Part shown: positions 33,443 through 44,880 of the stretch, one piece after another
Position numbering within the stretch: position 1 is the first letter of the stretch
How the letters are laid out: each line of letters opens with the position of its first letter
Assembly (NCBI GenBank): GCA_014647935.1
Contig: BMQD01000007.1
Location: 186,001 to 250,000 of the forward strand
Origin: Planomonospora parontospora
GTDB lineage: Bacteria > Actinomycetota > Actinomycetes > Streptosporangiales > Streptosporangiaceae
Length of the DNA: 64,000 nucleotides
Direction: 5' to 3'
Translations under genes and position numbers: made by a program
The notes under the pieces: generated by a model
Told to the model about the DNA's origin: nothing
Database searches by the model: none
The model's input: the letters and a program-made list of their open reading frames with translations, nothing else

Positions 33443-34324
33443 ATGAGAACGGTGATCGTCGTGAACCTTGATGTGATCATGTGGCCGGACTCGCCATGGC
33501 CGGCGATGCGGCAGGAATGGCTCAGAGCGGAGGAGTTCGGCCTCGGCCGGGGCTGGTTGTACGACCACCTGAATCTGAACGGCCGCCCGGTATGGCATGA
33601 GGCCTACACCACGCTCGCCGCCGTCGCGGCGGCCACCTCGCGCATCGGCGTGGGCACCATGGTGACCGCCCCGAACTTCCGTCATCCCGTCACCTCCGCC
33701 AAGACCGCGCTGAGCCTCCACGCCCTCTGCGAGGGCCGGTTCGTGATGGGCATCGGCGCCGGAGGGCCAGGAGGAGACTCCGACGCCCTGGGGGGCGGTC
33801 CGCTCAGCCGCGCCGACCGCACGGCGAGGTTCGCCGAATGGGTCCAGCTCGTCGACCTGCTGCTGACCCGGGCCGACACCGACTTCAGCGGCCGTTACTT
33901 CACCGCTCGCCAGGTCGCCCTCGGCGGCGGCGAGCCCCGCACGCCGCCGCTGGCGATCGCCGCCACCGCCGAACGCGGCATGGAACTGGCCGTGCGCTTC
34001 GCCGATTTGTGGATCACCCAGGACGTCGGCCAGAATCCGGCCGTCTACGCCGGCACGCCCCATGCCGAGGTGCGGCGGCAGATCACCCTGCTGGACGAGA
34101 TCTGCGCGGAGCAGGGACGTGACCCCGGCACGCTGCCCCGTCTGGCGGTGCTGGGATACGGCGGTGAGCGCCCGCTGGACTCGATCGAGGCGTTCCGCGA
34201 CTGCCTGGGTCGATACGCGCAACTCGGCGTCACGACGCTGGCGGTCCTGTGGCCCCGCGGGGACCGGTCCCGTGCCCGGCTGGCGGTGTTGGAACAGGCC
34301 GCCGCCGAGTGCACCCGGTCGTGA
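33443..34324 (+). CDS. LLM-class F420-type oxidoreductase
   Basis: This 293-residue TIM-barrel protein is of the luciferase-like monooxygenase family. Motifs include WLYDHLNL, a RIGVGTMVTAPNFRHPVTSAKTALSLHALCEGRFVMGIGAGG block and PLAIAATAERGMELAVRFADLWIT. Actinobacterial members usually use coenzyme F420 rather than FMN; the substrate is not known. No clear ribosome binding site precedes the ATG. The 298-bp region upstream holds no supported gene. Confidence 0.88.
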   Translation: MRTVIVVNLDVIMWPDSPWPAMRQEWLRAEEFGLGRGWLYDHLNLNGRPVWHEAYTTLAAVAAATSRIGVGTMVTAPNFRHPVTSAKTALSLHALCEGRFVMGIGAGGPGGDSDALGGGPLSRADRTARFAEWVQLVDLLLTRADTDFSGRYFTARQVALGGGEPRTPPLAIAATAERGMELAVRFADLWITQDVGQNPAVYAGTPHAEVRRQITLLDEICAEQGRDPGTLPRLAVLGYGGERPLDSIEAFRDCLGRYAQLGVTTLAVLWPRGDRSRARLAVLEQAAAECTRS

Positions 34325-34597
34325 ACGGGCACTGAGCGCACGTCCTCACCCGGCCGAGGTGCTCCAGACGCGATCGGGAAAACCGGTGGTCCCGGGCTGA
34401 AGACGACCGGATTCCCGATGGCGGCGATGTGCCGTCCCGCCCGGGATCGTCGCGGGCGCCCGTCCACGGCTCAGCCGATCCAGGCGGAGCGAGCCGTCCA
34501 TCGGCTCATGTACCGGCCTCGGGTGCCGATGGACAGACGCAGTCTCACGGGCTGCCTAGCTCTCGCGGCCACCGGTCGCTCTGGAAAGGATCTGATC

Positions 34598-36256
34598 GTG
34601 ACCGAGTCATCTGCCGGTATCGCGCGTCCTGCGGTGACCGTGCGCCGCAGCCGGGTGCTCGGCTGGTTCGCCGACCGCCGCATCAGTACCAAGATCCTCA
34701 TCGTCGTGCTGCTCATGGCCGGGATGGGCGCAGGCGTCGGCACGGTGGCGCTCACCCGCATGAGCGGGCTGAACGACGACCTGAACACCGTCAAGGACGG
34801 CAACGTCGAGCGTCTCGTCCATCTCGGCAACATGCGCGGCCACATGACGGACATGATGGACGCCACCCTGGGCTACAGCACCATCCCCGATCCGCAGATC
34901 AAGGCCGGTGCCAAGAAGAACATCCAGGACTACACCGCGGCGGTGACCCGCGAGTTCGAGGCCTACCGGGCCGCCGCGGTACCGGATCCCGCCTGGGAGA
35001 AGGCCGTGGCGGACTTCGACGAGGCATGGAAGCGGTATCGGTCTCTGCGGGATGCCTCCATGACCGAGTCGAACACGGCGATGGCGGCCGCCGCCCCCGC
35101 CGACCTCGAGAAGATGCTCGCCGAGTTCGGCGAGGTGACCACCGCGTTCAAGGAGACGCTCAAGCGGCTGGTCGACTACGAGCAGACGGCCACCGAGACG
35201 GTCACCGCCGCGGCGTCCGGCCGATACGACAGCGCCCGTACCCTGATCTTCGTGCTGCTCGGCGCGGGCCTGCTGTTCGCCGTTGTGCTGGCGCGGGTCT
35301 TCTCCCGCCAGATGGCGCGGTCGGTGGACGCGCTCTCCCGGGCATTGGAGGCCTCGGCCCGGGGTGACCTGACGCAGAGTGCCGAGGTGACCTCCCGAGA
35401 CGAGATCGGTGAGATGGCGGCAGCGGTCAACCGGGCCAACGCCTCCACCCGGCAGGCCATCGCGGAACTGGCGAGCAGCGCCGACAGGCTGGCGGCCAGC
35501 TCCGGTGAGCTGTCGGGCGTCAGCGACCGGATCGCCGCCTCGGCCGACGAGGCCTCCACCCAGGCCCACAACGTCGCCTCGGCCGCGGGCGAGGTCTCGC
35601 AGAGCGTGCAGACCGTGGCCGCGGGCTCGGAGGAGATGGGCGCCTCCATCCGGGAGATCGCGCACAACGCCAACGAGGGCGCCACCGTCGCCTCCCAGGC
35701 GGTGACCATGGCCACCTCCACCAACGAGACCGTCGCCAAGCTCGGCGCCTCGTCGGCGGAGATCGGCTCGGTCATCAAGACCATCACGAGCATCGCGGAG
35801 CAGACGAACCTGCTGGCGCTGAACGCCACGATCGAGGCGGCGCGCGCGGGGGACGCGGGCAAGGGCTTCGCGGTGGTGGCCGGTGAGGTCAAGGACCTGG
35901 CGCAGGAGACGGCCAAGGCGACCGAGGACATCTCCAAGCGGGTCGAGGCGATCCAGGCCGACACGGAGAGCGCGGTGGCGGCCATCGCGGAGATCTCCAC
36001 GATCATCGGGAAGATCAACGACTACCAGCTGACCATCGCCGGCGCGGTGGAGGAGCAGAGCGCGACCACCAACGAGATGAACCGCAGCGTGGCCGAGGCC
36101 GCCCAGGGCAGCGCGGACATCGCGGCCAACATCTCGGTGCTGGCCGACGCCGCCCACGTGACCGCGGAGGGGGTGGGCGAGAGCCGGCGCGCCGCGGCCG
36201 ACCTGGCCGAGCTGTCGACCCGGCTGCACCAGCTGGTCTCCGGCTTCCGCTACTGA
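34598..36256 (+). CDS. Methyl-accepting chemotaxis protein
   Basis: This 552-residue MCP has transmembrane segments at about 31-53 and 215-234, a four-helix-bundle-type periplasmic domain between them, a HAMP region (235-290), and a cytoplasmic signalling domain with the conserved hairpin tip EQTNLLALNATIEAARAGDAGKGFAVVA (401-428). It should signal through CheA/CheW, but no che gene lies within the window. Streptosporangiaceae and relatives with motile spores carry such genes. GTG at 34598 follows AAAGGA by 8 bases. A 20-bp-stem terminator follows. Confidence 0.93.
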   Translation: MTESSAGIARPAVTVRRSRVLGWFADRRISTKILIVVLLMAGMGAGVGTVALTRMSGLNDDLNTVKDGNVERLVHLGNMRGHMTDMMDATLGYSTIPDPQIKAGAKKNIQDYTAAVTREFEAYRAAAVPDPAWEKAVADFDEAWKRYRSLRDASMTESNTAMAAAAPADLEKMLAEFGEVTTAFKETLKRLVDYEQTATETVTAAASGRYDSARTLIFVLLGAGLLFAVVLARVFSRQMARSVDALSRALEASARGDLTQSAEVTSRDEIGEMAAAVNRANASTRQAIAELASSADRLAASSGELSGVSDRIAASADEASTQAHNVASAAGEVSQSVQTVAAGSEEMGASIREIAHNANEGATVASQAVTMATSTNETVAKLGASSAEIGSVIKTITSIAEQTNLLALNATIEAARAGDAGKGFAVVAGEVKDLAQETAKATEDISKRVEAIQADTESAVAAIAEISTIIGKINDYQLTIAGAVEEQSATTNEMNRSVAEAAQGSADIAANISVLADAAHVTAEGVGESRRAAADLAELSTRLHQLVSGFRY

Positions 36257-36294
36257 GGGACCGTGTGATCACCGGCTCAGGAGCCGACCCTGGT

Positions 36295-36349
36295 GAAGCG
36301 ACCGTCGTGACGCCCCCGATCGGACAGGCGGCGTCACGACGGTCGCTTC
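36295..36349 (+). terminator. Strong terminator after the chemotaxis receptor gene
   Basis: GAAGCGACCGTCGTGACGCC (36295-36314) pairs perfectly with 36330-36349 around a 15-base loop, giving a 20-bp stem 38 bp after the stop codon. Confidence 0.85.
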
Positions 36350-36465
36350 GACCGGGCAGCCCTGCGGAGTCGGCCGATCAGGCGGGTGGGTCACGCCCCC
36401 GGGCTGGCCGCTGGAGACGGCGTCCGGATCCGGGCACCACGCCGACGTGAGCTAGCCTCATTTCC

Positions 36466-37047
36466 ATGAGCGGTTACGACGCGCTGATCCTCGCCGGAGG
36501 ACGGGCCTCCCGGCTCGGCGGGCGGGACAAACCCGGCCTGGAGGTGGGCGGTGTGCCGCTCATCGAGCGCGTGGCCGCCGCCGTGCCCGGCGCGGGCCGC
36601 CTCGTCGTGGTGGGGCCCGCCCGGCCGGGACTCGGCCGGGCGGTCTTCCGTACCGAGGACCCGCCGGGCGGCGGACCGGTCCCGGCGCTGCGGGCCGGGC
36701 TGGCGGAGGTGACCGCCCCCCGCACGGTCCTGCTCGCCGCCGACCTGCCGTTCCTGCGCGCCCGGCACGTCGAGGCGCTCCTCGACGCAGTGGGCGGCGG
36801 AGAGGAGGGGTACGAGAAGGGCACGCCGGGCGCGGGCGCCCTGCTCGTCGACGACGACGGCCGTGAGCAGTGGCTGGTGGGGGCCTGGCGTACGGCGGTG
36901 CTCGCCGGGGCGCTCTCCGCCTACGGGGGACGGTCCCTCCGGGGGCTGCTGGCCCCGCTGGACCCGGTCAGGCTCCACCTGCCCGGGGAACCGTGGTTCG
37001 ATTGCGACACGCTGGACGATCTGACGCATGTGAGGAGCAGGACGTGA
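36466..37047 (+). CDS. mobA: Molybdenum cofactor guanylyltransferase MobA-like
   Basis: This 193-residue nucleotidyltransferase has the GTP-binding signature LILAGGRASRLGGRDKPGLEV, GGGPVPALRAGLAEV and LLAADLPFLRARHVEAL. MobA adds GMP to molybdopterin for reductases such as the nitrate reductase at 51940. TAGCCT lies 7 bases before the ATG, which suggests leaderless transcription. It overlaps the DUF6457 gene by 4 bp. Confidence 0.9.
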   Translation: MSGYDALILAGGRASRLGGRDKPGLEVGGVPLIERVAAAVPGAGRLVVVGPARPGLGRAVFRTEDPPGGGPVPALRAGLAEVTAPRTVLLAADLPFLRARHVEALLDAVGGGEEGYEKGTPGAGALLVDDDGREQWLVGAWRTAVLAGALSAYGGRSLRGLLAPLDPVRLHLPGEPWFDCDTLDDLTHVRSRT

Positions 37048-37301
37048 ACGTGCTGGAGGAGTGGACCGCCCTGGTCTGCAGGGAACTCGGCGTCGACCCC
37101 GCGCAGGTGGACCGGGACGCGCTGCTCGACCTCACCAAGGACGTGGCCCACGGCGTGGCCCGCCCGGCCGCACCGCTGACGGCCTACGTGCTGGGCCTGG
37201 CCCAGGGAGCGGGAACGGCGCCGGCCGACGCGGTGGAGCGGGTGACGGAACTGGCCCGCAACTGGGAGCGGGCGACCACGGAGACGCTGGGCGACGCGTA
37301 G
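37044..37301 (+). CDS. DUF6457 small protein coupled to MobA
   Basis: This 85-residue helical protein (LDLTKDVAHGVARPAAPLTAYVLGLAQG) matches the DUF6457 domain that often follows or is fused to actinobacterial MobA-like proteins. The GTG start overlaps the mobA stop (GTGA), with AGGAG upstream. It probably helps cofactor handling; the function is not known. Confidence 0.85.
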   Translation: MNVLEEWTALVCRELGVDPAQVDRDALLDLTKDVAHGVARPAAPLTAYVLGLAQGAGTAPADAVERVTELARNWERATTETLGDA

Positions 37302-37336
37302 GGAACCCGGCGCGACGCAAGGGATCCGGGAAAAGG

Positions 37337-37443
37337 GCGACGCCGGGTGGTTACGGGGGCAAACCACCCGGCGTCGCTTCATCGGCGTTCCGACGGGGGC
37401 CCGGAACGCCGGCACCAGTGCCCCGACGGGGGACCAGGGCACT
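37337..37443. terminator. Three tandem hairpins sharing ACGGGGG loops
   Basis: Hairpin 1 has a 16-bp stem (37337-37352 with 37362-37377), hairpin 2 a 9-bp stem (37384-37392 with 37402-37410), and hairpin 3 a 7-bp stem (37417-37423 with 37437-37443). Each presents ACGGGGG in its loop, at 37353, 37393 and 37426. They lie between convergent genes, so termination is the default role. Confidence 0.75.
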
Positions 37444-37489
37444 TGGTTAAAGCGTACACCTCCAACCCGGAGGATGCGTCAAGACTTCG

Positions 37490-37801
37490 TCACGACCCGA
37501 TCTCGCGTCGGTGCCTCGGGATCTCGTTCTGTCCCGGGTCGGTAAAGCCCGGGTCGGCGGGCGCCCCGCCCCGGGGGGCGTTGGCCCCCACCACGGCGAT
37601 GTACGGCAGGAAGATCGCTCCGGCGAAGAGCAGGATCTTGATCGCCATGGGCGCGGGCACGGTGAAGGCGAGGACCAGGCAGACCAGCCGGATCCCCATC
37701 TTGATCAGGTAGTTTCGCTCACGCCGCCCGATGTCCTCGCTCAGCGAGGGCCGGGCGTCGGTCACCTGATGAACCGTCTCGCGCCTGCGCCATCCCCTCA
37801 C
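37490..37801 (-). CDS. DUF3099 membrane protein
   Basis: This approximately 103-residue protein has two closely spaced hydrophobic segments (RLVCLVLAFTVPAPMAIKILLFAGAIFLPYIAVVGANA) preceded by SEDIGRRERNYLIKMGIR, the DUF3099 pattern. Function is unknown. The start is uncertain: GTG at 37801 has GGAAG four bases upstream, and GTG at 37765 would give a shorter family-like N-terminus. Confidence 0.8.
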   Translation of the reverse strand: MRGWRRRETVHQVTDARPSLSEDIGRRERNYLIKMGIRLVCLVLAFTVPAPMAIKILLFAGAIFLPYIAVVGANAPRGGAPADPGFTDPGQNEIPRHRREIGS

Positions 37802-37875
37802 GTCTTCCAACGTAGACCTCGGATCGATCGGATGCGAACGGTCATGTGATCATGACTTCCGGGTAGGACGGGGGC

Positions 37876-38088
37876 ATGACGGATCGAACGTACCGGGTGA
37901 CCGAGATAGTCGGCACGTCGGGGGAGAGCATCGAGGCGGCGGTCCGCAACGGCGTCCGCCGCGCCGCACAGACCCTGCGGCACCTCGACTGGTTCGAGGT
38001 GACCGAGGTCCGCGGGCACATCGTCGACGGGGAGATCGCCCACTTCCAGGTCGGCATGAAAGTGGGCTTCCGCCTGGAGGACGGCTGA
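37876..38088 (+). CDS. Dodecin
   Basis: This 70-residue protein matches dodecin over its whole length (YRVTEIVGTSGESIEAAVRNGVRRAAQTLRHLDWFEVTEVRGHIVDGEIAHFQVGMKVGFRLED). Dodecins assemble into hollow dodecamers that store or buffer flavins, and sometimes CoA, in the cytoplasm. TAGGAC followed by GGGGGC before the ATG gives both a possible -10 and a ribosome binding site. Confidence 0.95.
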   Translation: MTDRTYRVTEIVGTSGESIEAAVRNGVRRAAQTLRHLDWFEVTEVRGHIVDGEIAHFQVGMKVGFRLEDG

Positions 38089-38119
38089 CCGACAGGAGAC
38101 CCGCCCCCGGCCCGCACCG

Positions 38120-38171
38120 CGGCGGACCGGCGCCGGGCGGGCCTGCGCGCTCGCCCGGCGCCGGTCCGCCG
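38120..38171. terminator. Bidirectional terminator between dodecin and tldE
   Basis: A perfect 20-bp GC stem (38120-38139 with 38152-38171) around a 12-base loop lies between two convergent genes. Confidence 0.85.
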
Positions 38172-38178
38172 TGCCGGA

Positions 38179-39569
38179 TCAGCTCGCCTGGCTGACCGTC
38201 GACATGTTGAAGTCCGGCACCCGGACCGGGGGCATCACCGTGCGGGTGAAGTAGTCGTTCCACTCGCGCGGCAGCGTCTGCTCGCTCGCCCCGATCTCGG
38301 TGACGCGGCCGAGGAGGTCCACCGGGCTCTCGTTGAAGCGGAAGTTGTTGACCTCGCCCACCACCTCGCCGTTCTCCACGAGGTAGACGCCGTCGCGGGT
38401 CAGCCCGGTGAGCAGCAGGGTCTGCGGGTCCACCTCGCGGATGTACCACAGGCAGGTGAGCAGCAGGCCCCGCTCGGTCGAGGCGATCATCTCCTCCAGC
38501 GACCTGCCTCCCGCCGGTCCCTCCATGATCAGGTTGTCGATCGCGGGGGTGGCGGGCAGGTTCGTCAGCTCGGCCGAGTGCTGCGTCTGGATCAGGTTCG
38601 CCAGCGCGCCGTCGGCGATCCAGTCGGTCGGCGCCAGCGGCAGGCCGTTGTCGAACACCGAGCTCTGCCGGCTGGATGCGTGCGCGACCACGAACGGGGC
38701 GGACTCCAGGCCCGCCGCGGCCGGGTCGCTGCGCAGCCGTACCGGGAGGGAGGCGAGGGTCTCTCCGACGCGGGTGCCGCCGCCGGGCCTGGAGAAGACC
38801 GTGCGGCCCTCGAAGGCGTCGCGGGCTCCGGCCGTCCAGTACAGGTAGATCATCAGGTCGGCGACGGCTCCCGGCGGGAGCAGCGTCTCGTACCGGCCCG
38901 CGGGCAGGTCGATCCGGTTCTTGGCCCACTCCAGCCGCCGGGCCAGCGACGCGTCCAGCGCCGCCACGTCCACGTCGGAGAAGTCGCGGGTGGCCACGCC
39001 GGTCCAGGCCGAGCGCTTCATGTCCGGGGACTTGGCGTTGAGCTCCAGGCGCCCGGTGGGCTGGACGTGCCGGAGGCGGGCGCCGGTGGAGGTGCCCACG
39101 AACGTCGTGGTGACGCTGTGCTCGGCGAAGCCGTACAACCTGCGCCCGCCCGCCTCGGCGGCGGCGAAGGCCTCGCCCAGCGCGGGGGCGAAGGCGCCGA
39201 ACACGCCGATCGCGGTGGGTTCGGCGGGGGCGTCCCAGTCGGCGGAGACGGCGCCCCCGACCAGCGGCCGGGCGTCCTCGGAGGGGCGCGCGTCCTCCGC
39301 GGCGCGGTCGGCCGCGGCGACGACGTCGGCCAGCTCCTCGGGCCGGACCGCCGCCCGGGACACCACGCCCACACCCTGCCCGGCGATCGAGATCACGGTC
39401 AGCTGGGCGGAGCGGGAGACGCCGTTGGTGGTGAGGGTGTTGCCCGCGAACCGCAGGTTGGCGCTGGAGCCGGAGTCGGCGATGACGACGGTGTCGTCGG
39501 CCGTCGACAGCTCCAGGGCCCGCTCGACCATCTCCTGCGGGCTCATCCGGGGGCTCGGCTGAGAGGTCA

Positions 39570-39570
<1 letters not shown>
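38179..39570 (-). CDS. tldE: TldE/PmbA-like metalloprotease partner
   Basis: This approximately 463-residue protein is the TldE/PmbA paralogue that pairs with TldD. It has the family N-terminal domain (VERALELSTADDTVVIADSGSSANLRFAGNTLTTNGVSRSAQLTVISI) and ends with VRVPDFNMSTVSQAS. It lacks the HExxxH zinc motif, as expected. The ATG at 39570 shares its A with the TldD stop (TGATG), and GGAAGG lies 9 bases before it. GTG at 39573 is also possible. Confidence 0.92.
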
Positions 39571-41075
<1,505 letters not shown>

Positions 41076-41110
41076 GATCCTAGACCTGTGATCTTGTCCC
41101 TCACGGATAA

Positions 41111-41851
<741 letters not shown>

Positions 41852-41958
41852 GCCCCTCTCCGCAACCACCGCAAGAGCCGGAACGGCCGGACGCGCCGGG
41901 CACCCGGGCGCGAGCCCTCGGACTCGTCCGCGGGAGCACTTCACAAAGGACGGTATTC

Positions 41959-42723
41959 ATGGGAATCCTCGACGGCAAGCGGATCCTGGTCACCGGCGTC
42001 CTGACCGACGCCTCGATCGCCTTCTCCGTGGCCAGGCTGGCCCAGGAGGAGGGCGCCACCGTCGTGCTGACCGGCTTCGGCCGGCTCAGCCTGGTCGAGC
42101 GCATCGCCCGGCGGCTCCCCGAGCCGCCGCCGGTGATCGAGCTGGACGTGCAGAACACCGAGCACCTCGACTCGCTGGCCGAGCGGGTGGGCGAGCACGT
42201 GGGCGGGCTCGACGGCGTGGTGCACTCCATCGGCTTCGCCCCGCAGAGCTGCCTCGGCGGCAACTTCCTGAACACCCCGTGGGAGGACGTCGCGACCGCG
42301 GTGCACATCTCGACCTACTCGTTCAAGTCGCTGGCGGTCGCCTGCCTGCCCCTGATGAAGCAGGGCAGCTCGGTCGTCGGCCTCGACTTCGACGCCACCA
42401 AGGCCTGGCCGGTCTACGACTGGATGGGCGTCGCCAAGGCGGGGTTGGAGTCCTGCTCCCGCTACCTGGCCCGTGACCTCGGCAGGCACGGCATCCGGGT
42501 GAACCTGGTGGCGGCCGGGCCGCTGCGCACGATGGCGGCCAAGAGCATCCCGGGGTTCAAGGAGTTCGAGGACAGCTGGCCGGAGAAGGCCCCGCTCGGC
42601 TGGGACCTGTCCGACACCGTCCCCGCGGCCAAGGCGTGCCTGGCGCTGCTGTCGGACTGGTTCCCCGCCACGACCGGCGAGATCGTGCACGTCGACGGAG
42701 GGGTGCACGCGATCGGCGCCTAG
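41959..42723 (+). CDS. fabI: Enoyl-ACP reductase FabI (InhA-like)
   Basis: This 254-residue enoyl reductase has GVLTDASIAF, HSIGFAP with Ser90 (counterpart of InhA Ser94) and the catalytic Tyr153-x6-Lys160 (YDWMGVAKAGLES). It completes each fatty acid elongation cycle with NADH. AAAGGACGG precedes the ATG, 107 bp after fabG, so the two are probably one operon. Confidence 0.94.
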   Translation: MGILDGKRILVTGVLTDASIAFSVARLAQEEGATVVLTGFGRLSLVERIARRLPEPPPVIELDVQNTEHLDSLAERVGEHVGGLDGVVHSIGFAPQSCLGGNFLNTPWEDVATAVHISTYSFKSLAVACLPLMKQGSSVVGLDFDATKAWPVYDWMGVAKAGLESCSRYLARDLGRHGIRVNLVAAGPLRTMAAKSIPGFKEFEDSWPEKAPLGWDLSDTVPAAKACLALLSDWFPATTGEIVHVDGGVHAIGA

Positions 42724-42811
42724 CCGCCGGTCTCCCGGGCCCGGACGACCGCGGGGCCCAGTACGGCCGGCCCGGCGCCCCGCACGGTCTCCGGAGGACT
42801 CCGGGCGGTCT

Positions 42812-43687
42812 CTAGGCGACGCGGTGCCGTCCCATCCGGAACGGCTCGAACGGGATGGACTCCTCCTCGGCCCGCCTGGCGTGCACCAGCCGGACGGCGA
42901 GGACCGCGGCGGCCAGCAGGGCCGCGGTGAGGGCGGTGCCCAGCGGGTCGGACGAGCGGGTGGGGGTGACGGCCCGCTCACCGGGCATCCGCTGCTGCAG
43001 TTCCTGGGTGAGGGGCCCGGGCCAGAGAGGGTCCACTCGGGGAGCCTCGGCGTCGACGGCGAACGGCTCGGGAAGCACCGGGTCCCGCACCTCGGTGGTG
43101 TGCGTCCGCGTCTCCGGTGGGCGCGGAGAGACCGGCCGGAACGGGATCCCCTCCTCCCGGTCCTCCTTCCGCGGCCTGGCCGGCCTGCGGCTCTCGGCGG
43201 GGGAGGGCGTGGCGGTCGGCCGTACGGCCCGGTCGGGCACGGAGGTCGTCGCGGCGGAGGCCGGACACCCGGGGGAGCGCACCAGCGGGAGGCAGACGTC
43301 GCTGAGGACCTCGGGCAGCAGTCCTTCGTCCTTCTTCTCACCCGGGCCGCCCGAGCCGTGCGGCGGGGCGTCGGAGGAGGAGCCTCGACCGGTTCTCGGC
43401 CGCTCCGTCGGCGCGAGCTCGCCGACGGGCTTCAGCGCCTTCTCCGCGGTGGCGTCGAGCCCTCCGGTCACCGGCGTCAGGGAGGAGCCGGTCAAGTCGT
43501 CCACGGCGTCGGTGACGCCGTCCACCGTCTGGCAGAGCCCGCTCGTGACCCCGCCGAGCAGCCCGCCGCCCTGAGGGCAGTCCGCCGCCCGGGCGACGCT
43601 TCCGGATGCGGCCGCGACCACGGGGACCACGGGGATCCCGCCGCCCAGCGCCAGCGCCAGCGCGCCGGCCGAGATCGCAGATCGCAT
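42812..43687 (-). CDS. Secreted, C-terminally anchored hypothetical protein
   Basis: This 291-residue protein has a signal peptide (1-34, AISAGALALALGGGIPVVPVVAAA). A conserved-looking Cys-containing domain follows (CPQGGGLLGGVTSGLCQTVDGVTDAVDDLTGSSLTPVTGGLDATAEKALKPVGEL). A Pro/Arg-rich stalk comes next, then one transmembrane segment near 255-275 with a positively charged tail. It resembles actinobacterial cell-surface proteins without known function. GAGGGGGG lies before the ATG at 43687. Confidence 0.75.
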   Translation of the reverse strand: MRSAISAGALALALGGGIPVVPVVAAASGSVARAADCPQGGGLLGGVTSGLCQTVDGVTDAVDDLTGSSLTPVTGGLDATAEKALKPVGELAPTERPRTGRGSSSDAPPHGSGGPGEKKDEGLLPEVLSDVCLPLVRSPGCPASAATTSVPDRAVRPTATPSPAESRRPARPRKEDREEGIPFRPVSPRPPETRTHTTEVRDPVLPEPFAVDAEAPRVDPLWPGPLTQELQQRMPGERAVTPTRSSDPLGTALTAALLAAAVLAVRLVHARRAEEESIPFEPFRMGRHRVA

Positions 43688-43870
43688 CGTTCCCCCCTCG
43701 TGTGCCGGCGGCGAAGCCTCGCCGACGCCTGCCTGAACCCCGTCTGCCACGCGAATGACAGTTTTGTGCGAAGGCCGTGCTTTTCCACGGAAAGTTGCGA
43801 TTCGGTATCGACTAGTGACATGCGAGAAAGACTCTCGTTCTATACGGGTGCCCCGTGCGGATCCGGGTTC

Positions 43871-44815
43871 TCAGTCCGCCGACACGTCGTCGAGAGCCTC
43901 CCTGATCTCCACCGGGAGTGTCAGGTCCTCGGCCTCCAGGACCCCGGTCAGCTGGGAGCAGGTGCGGGCGCCGACGATGGCCGCGGCCACCCCCGGCTGG
44001 TCGCGGACCCACGACAGGGCCACCGACAGGGGGGAGACGCCCAGCCCCTCGGCGGCGGTCGCCACCGACTCCACGACCCGGCGGCACCGCTCGTCGAGGT
44101 AGGGCGTGACGAATTCGGCCAGGTGGGGGGTGGCCGCCCGGGAGTCGGCGGGGATGCCCGTGCGGTACTTGCCGGTGAGCACCCCGCGCCCGAGCGGGGA
44201 CCAGGCCAGCACCCCGGCGCCGACGTGCTCGGCGGCGGGCAGCAGGTCGCGCTCGGGCTCCCTGGCCAGCAGGGAGTATTCGACCTGGGCGGCGACGACC
44301 GGCGTCCGGCCGGGAACCGCCTGCTGGGTGACGGCGGCCGCGGCGAGTTGCCAGCCGGTGTAGTCGCACACCCCGGCGTAGGCCGCCCGGCCCGAGGAGA
44401 CGATGGCGTCCACCGCCGCCAGGGTCTCCTCCAGGGGCACGTCGGGGTCGAAGGCGTGCAGCTGCCACAGGTCGACCTCGTTGACGCCCAGACGGGTGAG
44501 GGAGGCGTCGACGGCGGCGATCAGGTGCCTCCTGGAGGCGTCGCGCGGCCGCCGCCCCGAAGGGGTCAGCACGGCCTTGGTGGAGAGCACCAGTTCCGAG
44601 CGGGGCACCGTGTCGCGGATCAGCCGCCCGAGCAGCCGCTCGGCCTCCCCGCCCGTGTAGACGTCGGCGGTGTCGATCAGGGTGCCCCCGGCGTCGGCGA
44701 AGGCGCGGAGCTGCGCCGCGGCGTCCTCGGCGCCGGTGTCGCGCCCCCATGTCATCGTCCCGAGCCCGAGACGGGACACCGACAGGCCGCTCCGGCCGAC
44801 ATAGCGCTGCTCCAT
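43871..44815 (-). CDS. Aldo/keto reductase
   Basis: This 314-residue TIM-barrel oxidoreductase has the catalytic tetrad in LIDTADVYTGGEAE (Asp, Tyr), LSTKAVL (Lys) and LWQLHAFD (His), and an NADPH-binding end TCSQLTGVLEAEDLTL. The substrate is unknown. It is divergent from the histidine phosphatase gene. Confidence 0.92.
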   Translation of the reverse strand: MEQRYVGRSGLSVSRLGLGTMTWGRDTGAEDAAAQLRAFADAGGTLIDTADVYTGGEAERLLGRLIRDTVPRSELVLSTKAVLTPSGRRPRDASRRHLIAAVDASLTRLGVNEVDLWQLHAFDPDVPLEETLAAVDAIVSSGRAAYAGVCDYTGWQLAAAAVTQQAVPGRTPVVAAQVEYSLLAREPERDLLPAAEHVGAGVLAWSPLGRGVLTGKYRTGIPADSRAATPHLAEFVTPYLDERCRRVVESVATAAEGLGVSPLSVALSWVRDQPGVAAAIVGARTCSQLTGVLEAEDLTLPVEIREALDDVSAD

Positions 44816-44880
44816 GATCCGGCCAGGTTACCGCCCGGACAGGTGAAAACGAGGGAACGACTGCTGCAAGACTTGGAGCC

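Noticed and set aside
37337-37443. Guanidine-II (mini-ykkC) riboswitch based on ACGG in hairpin loops
   Set aside because: That riboswitch has two short stems closed directly on ACGR tetraloops upstream of an export gene. Here the loops are longer, there are three stems, and the site lies between convergent 3' ends.
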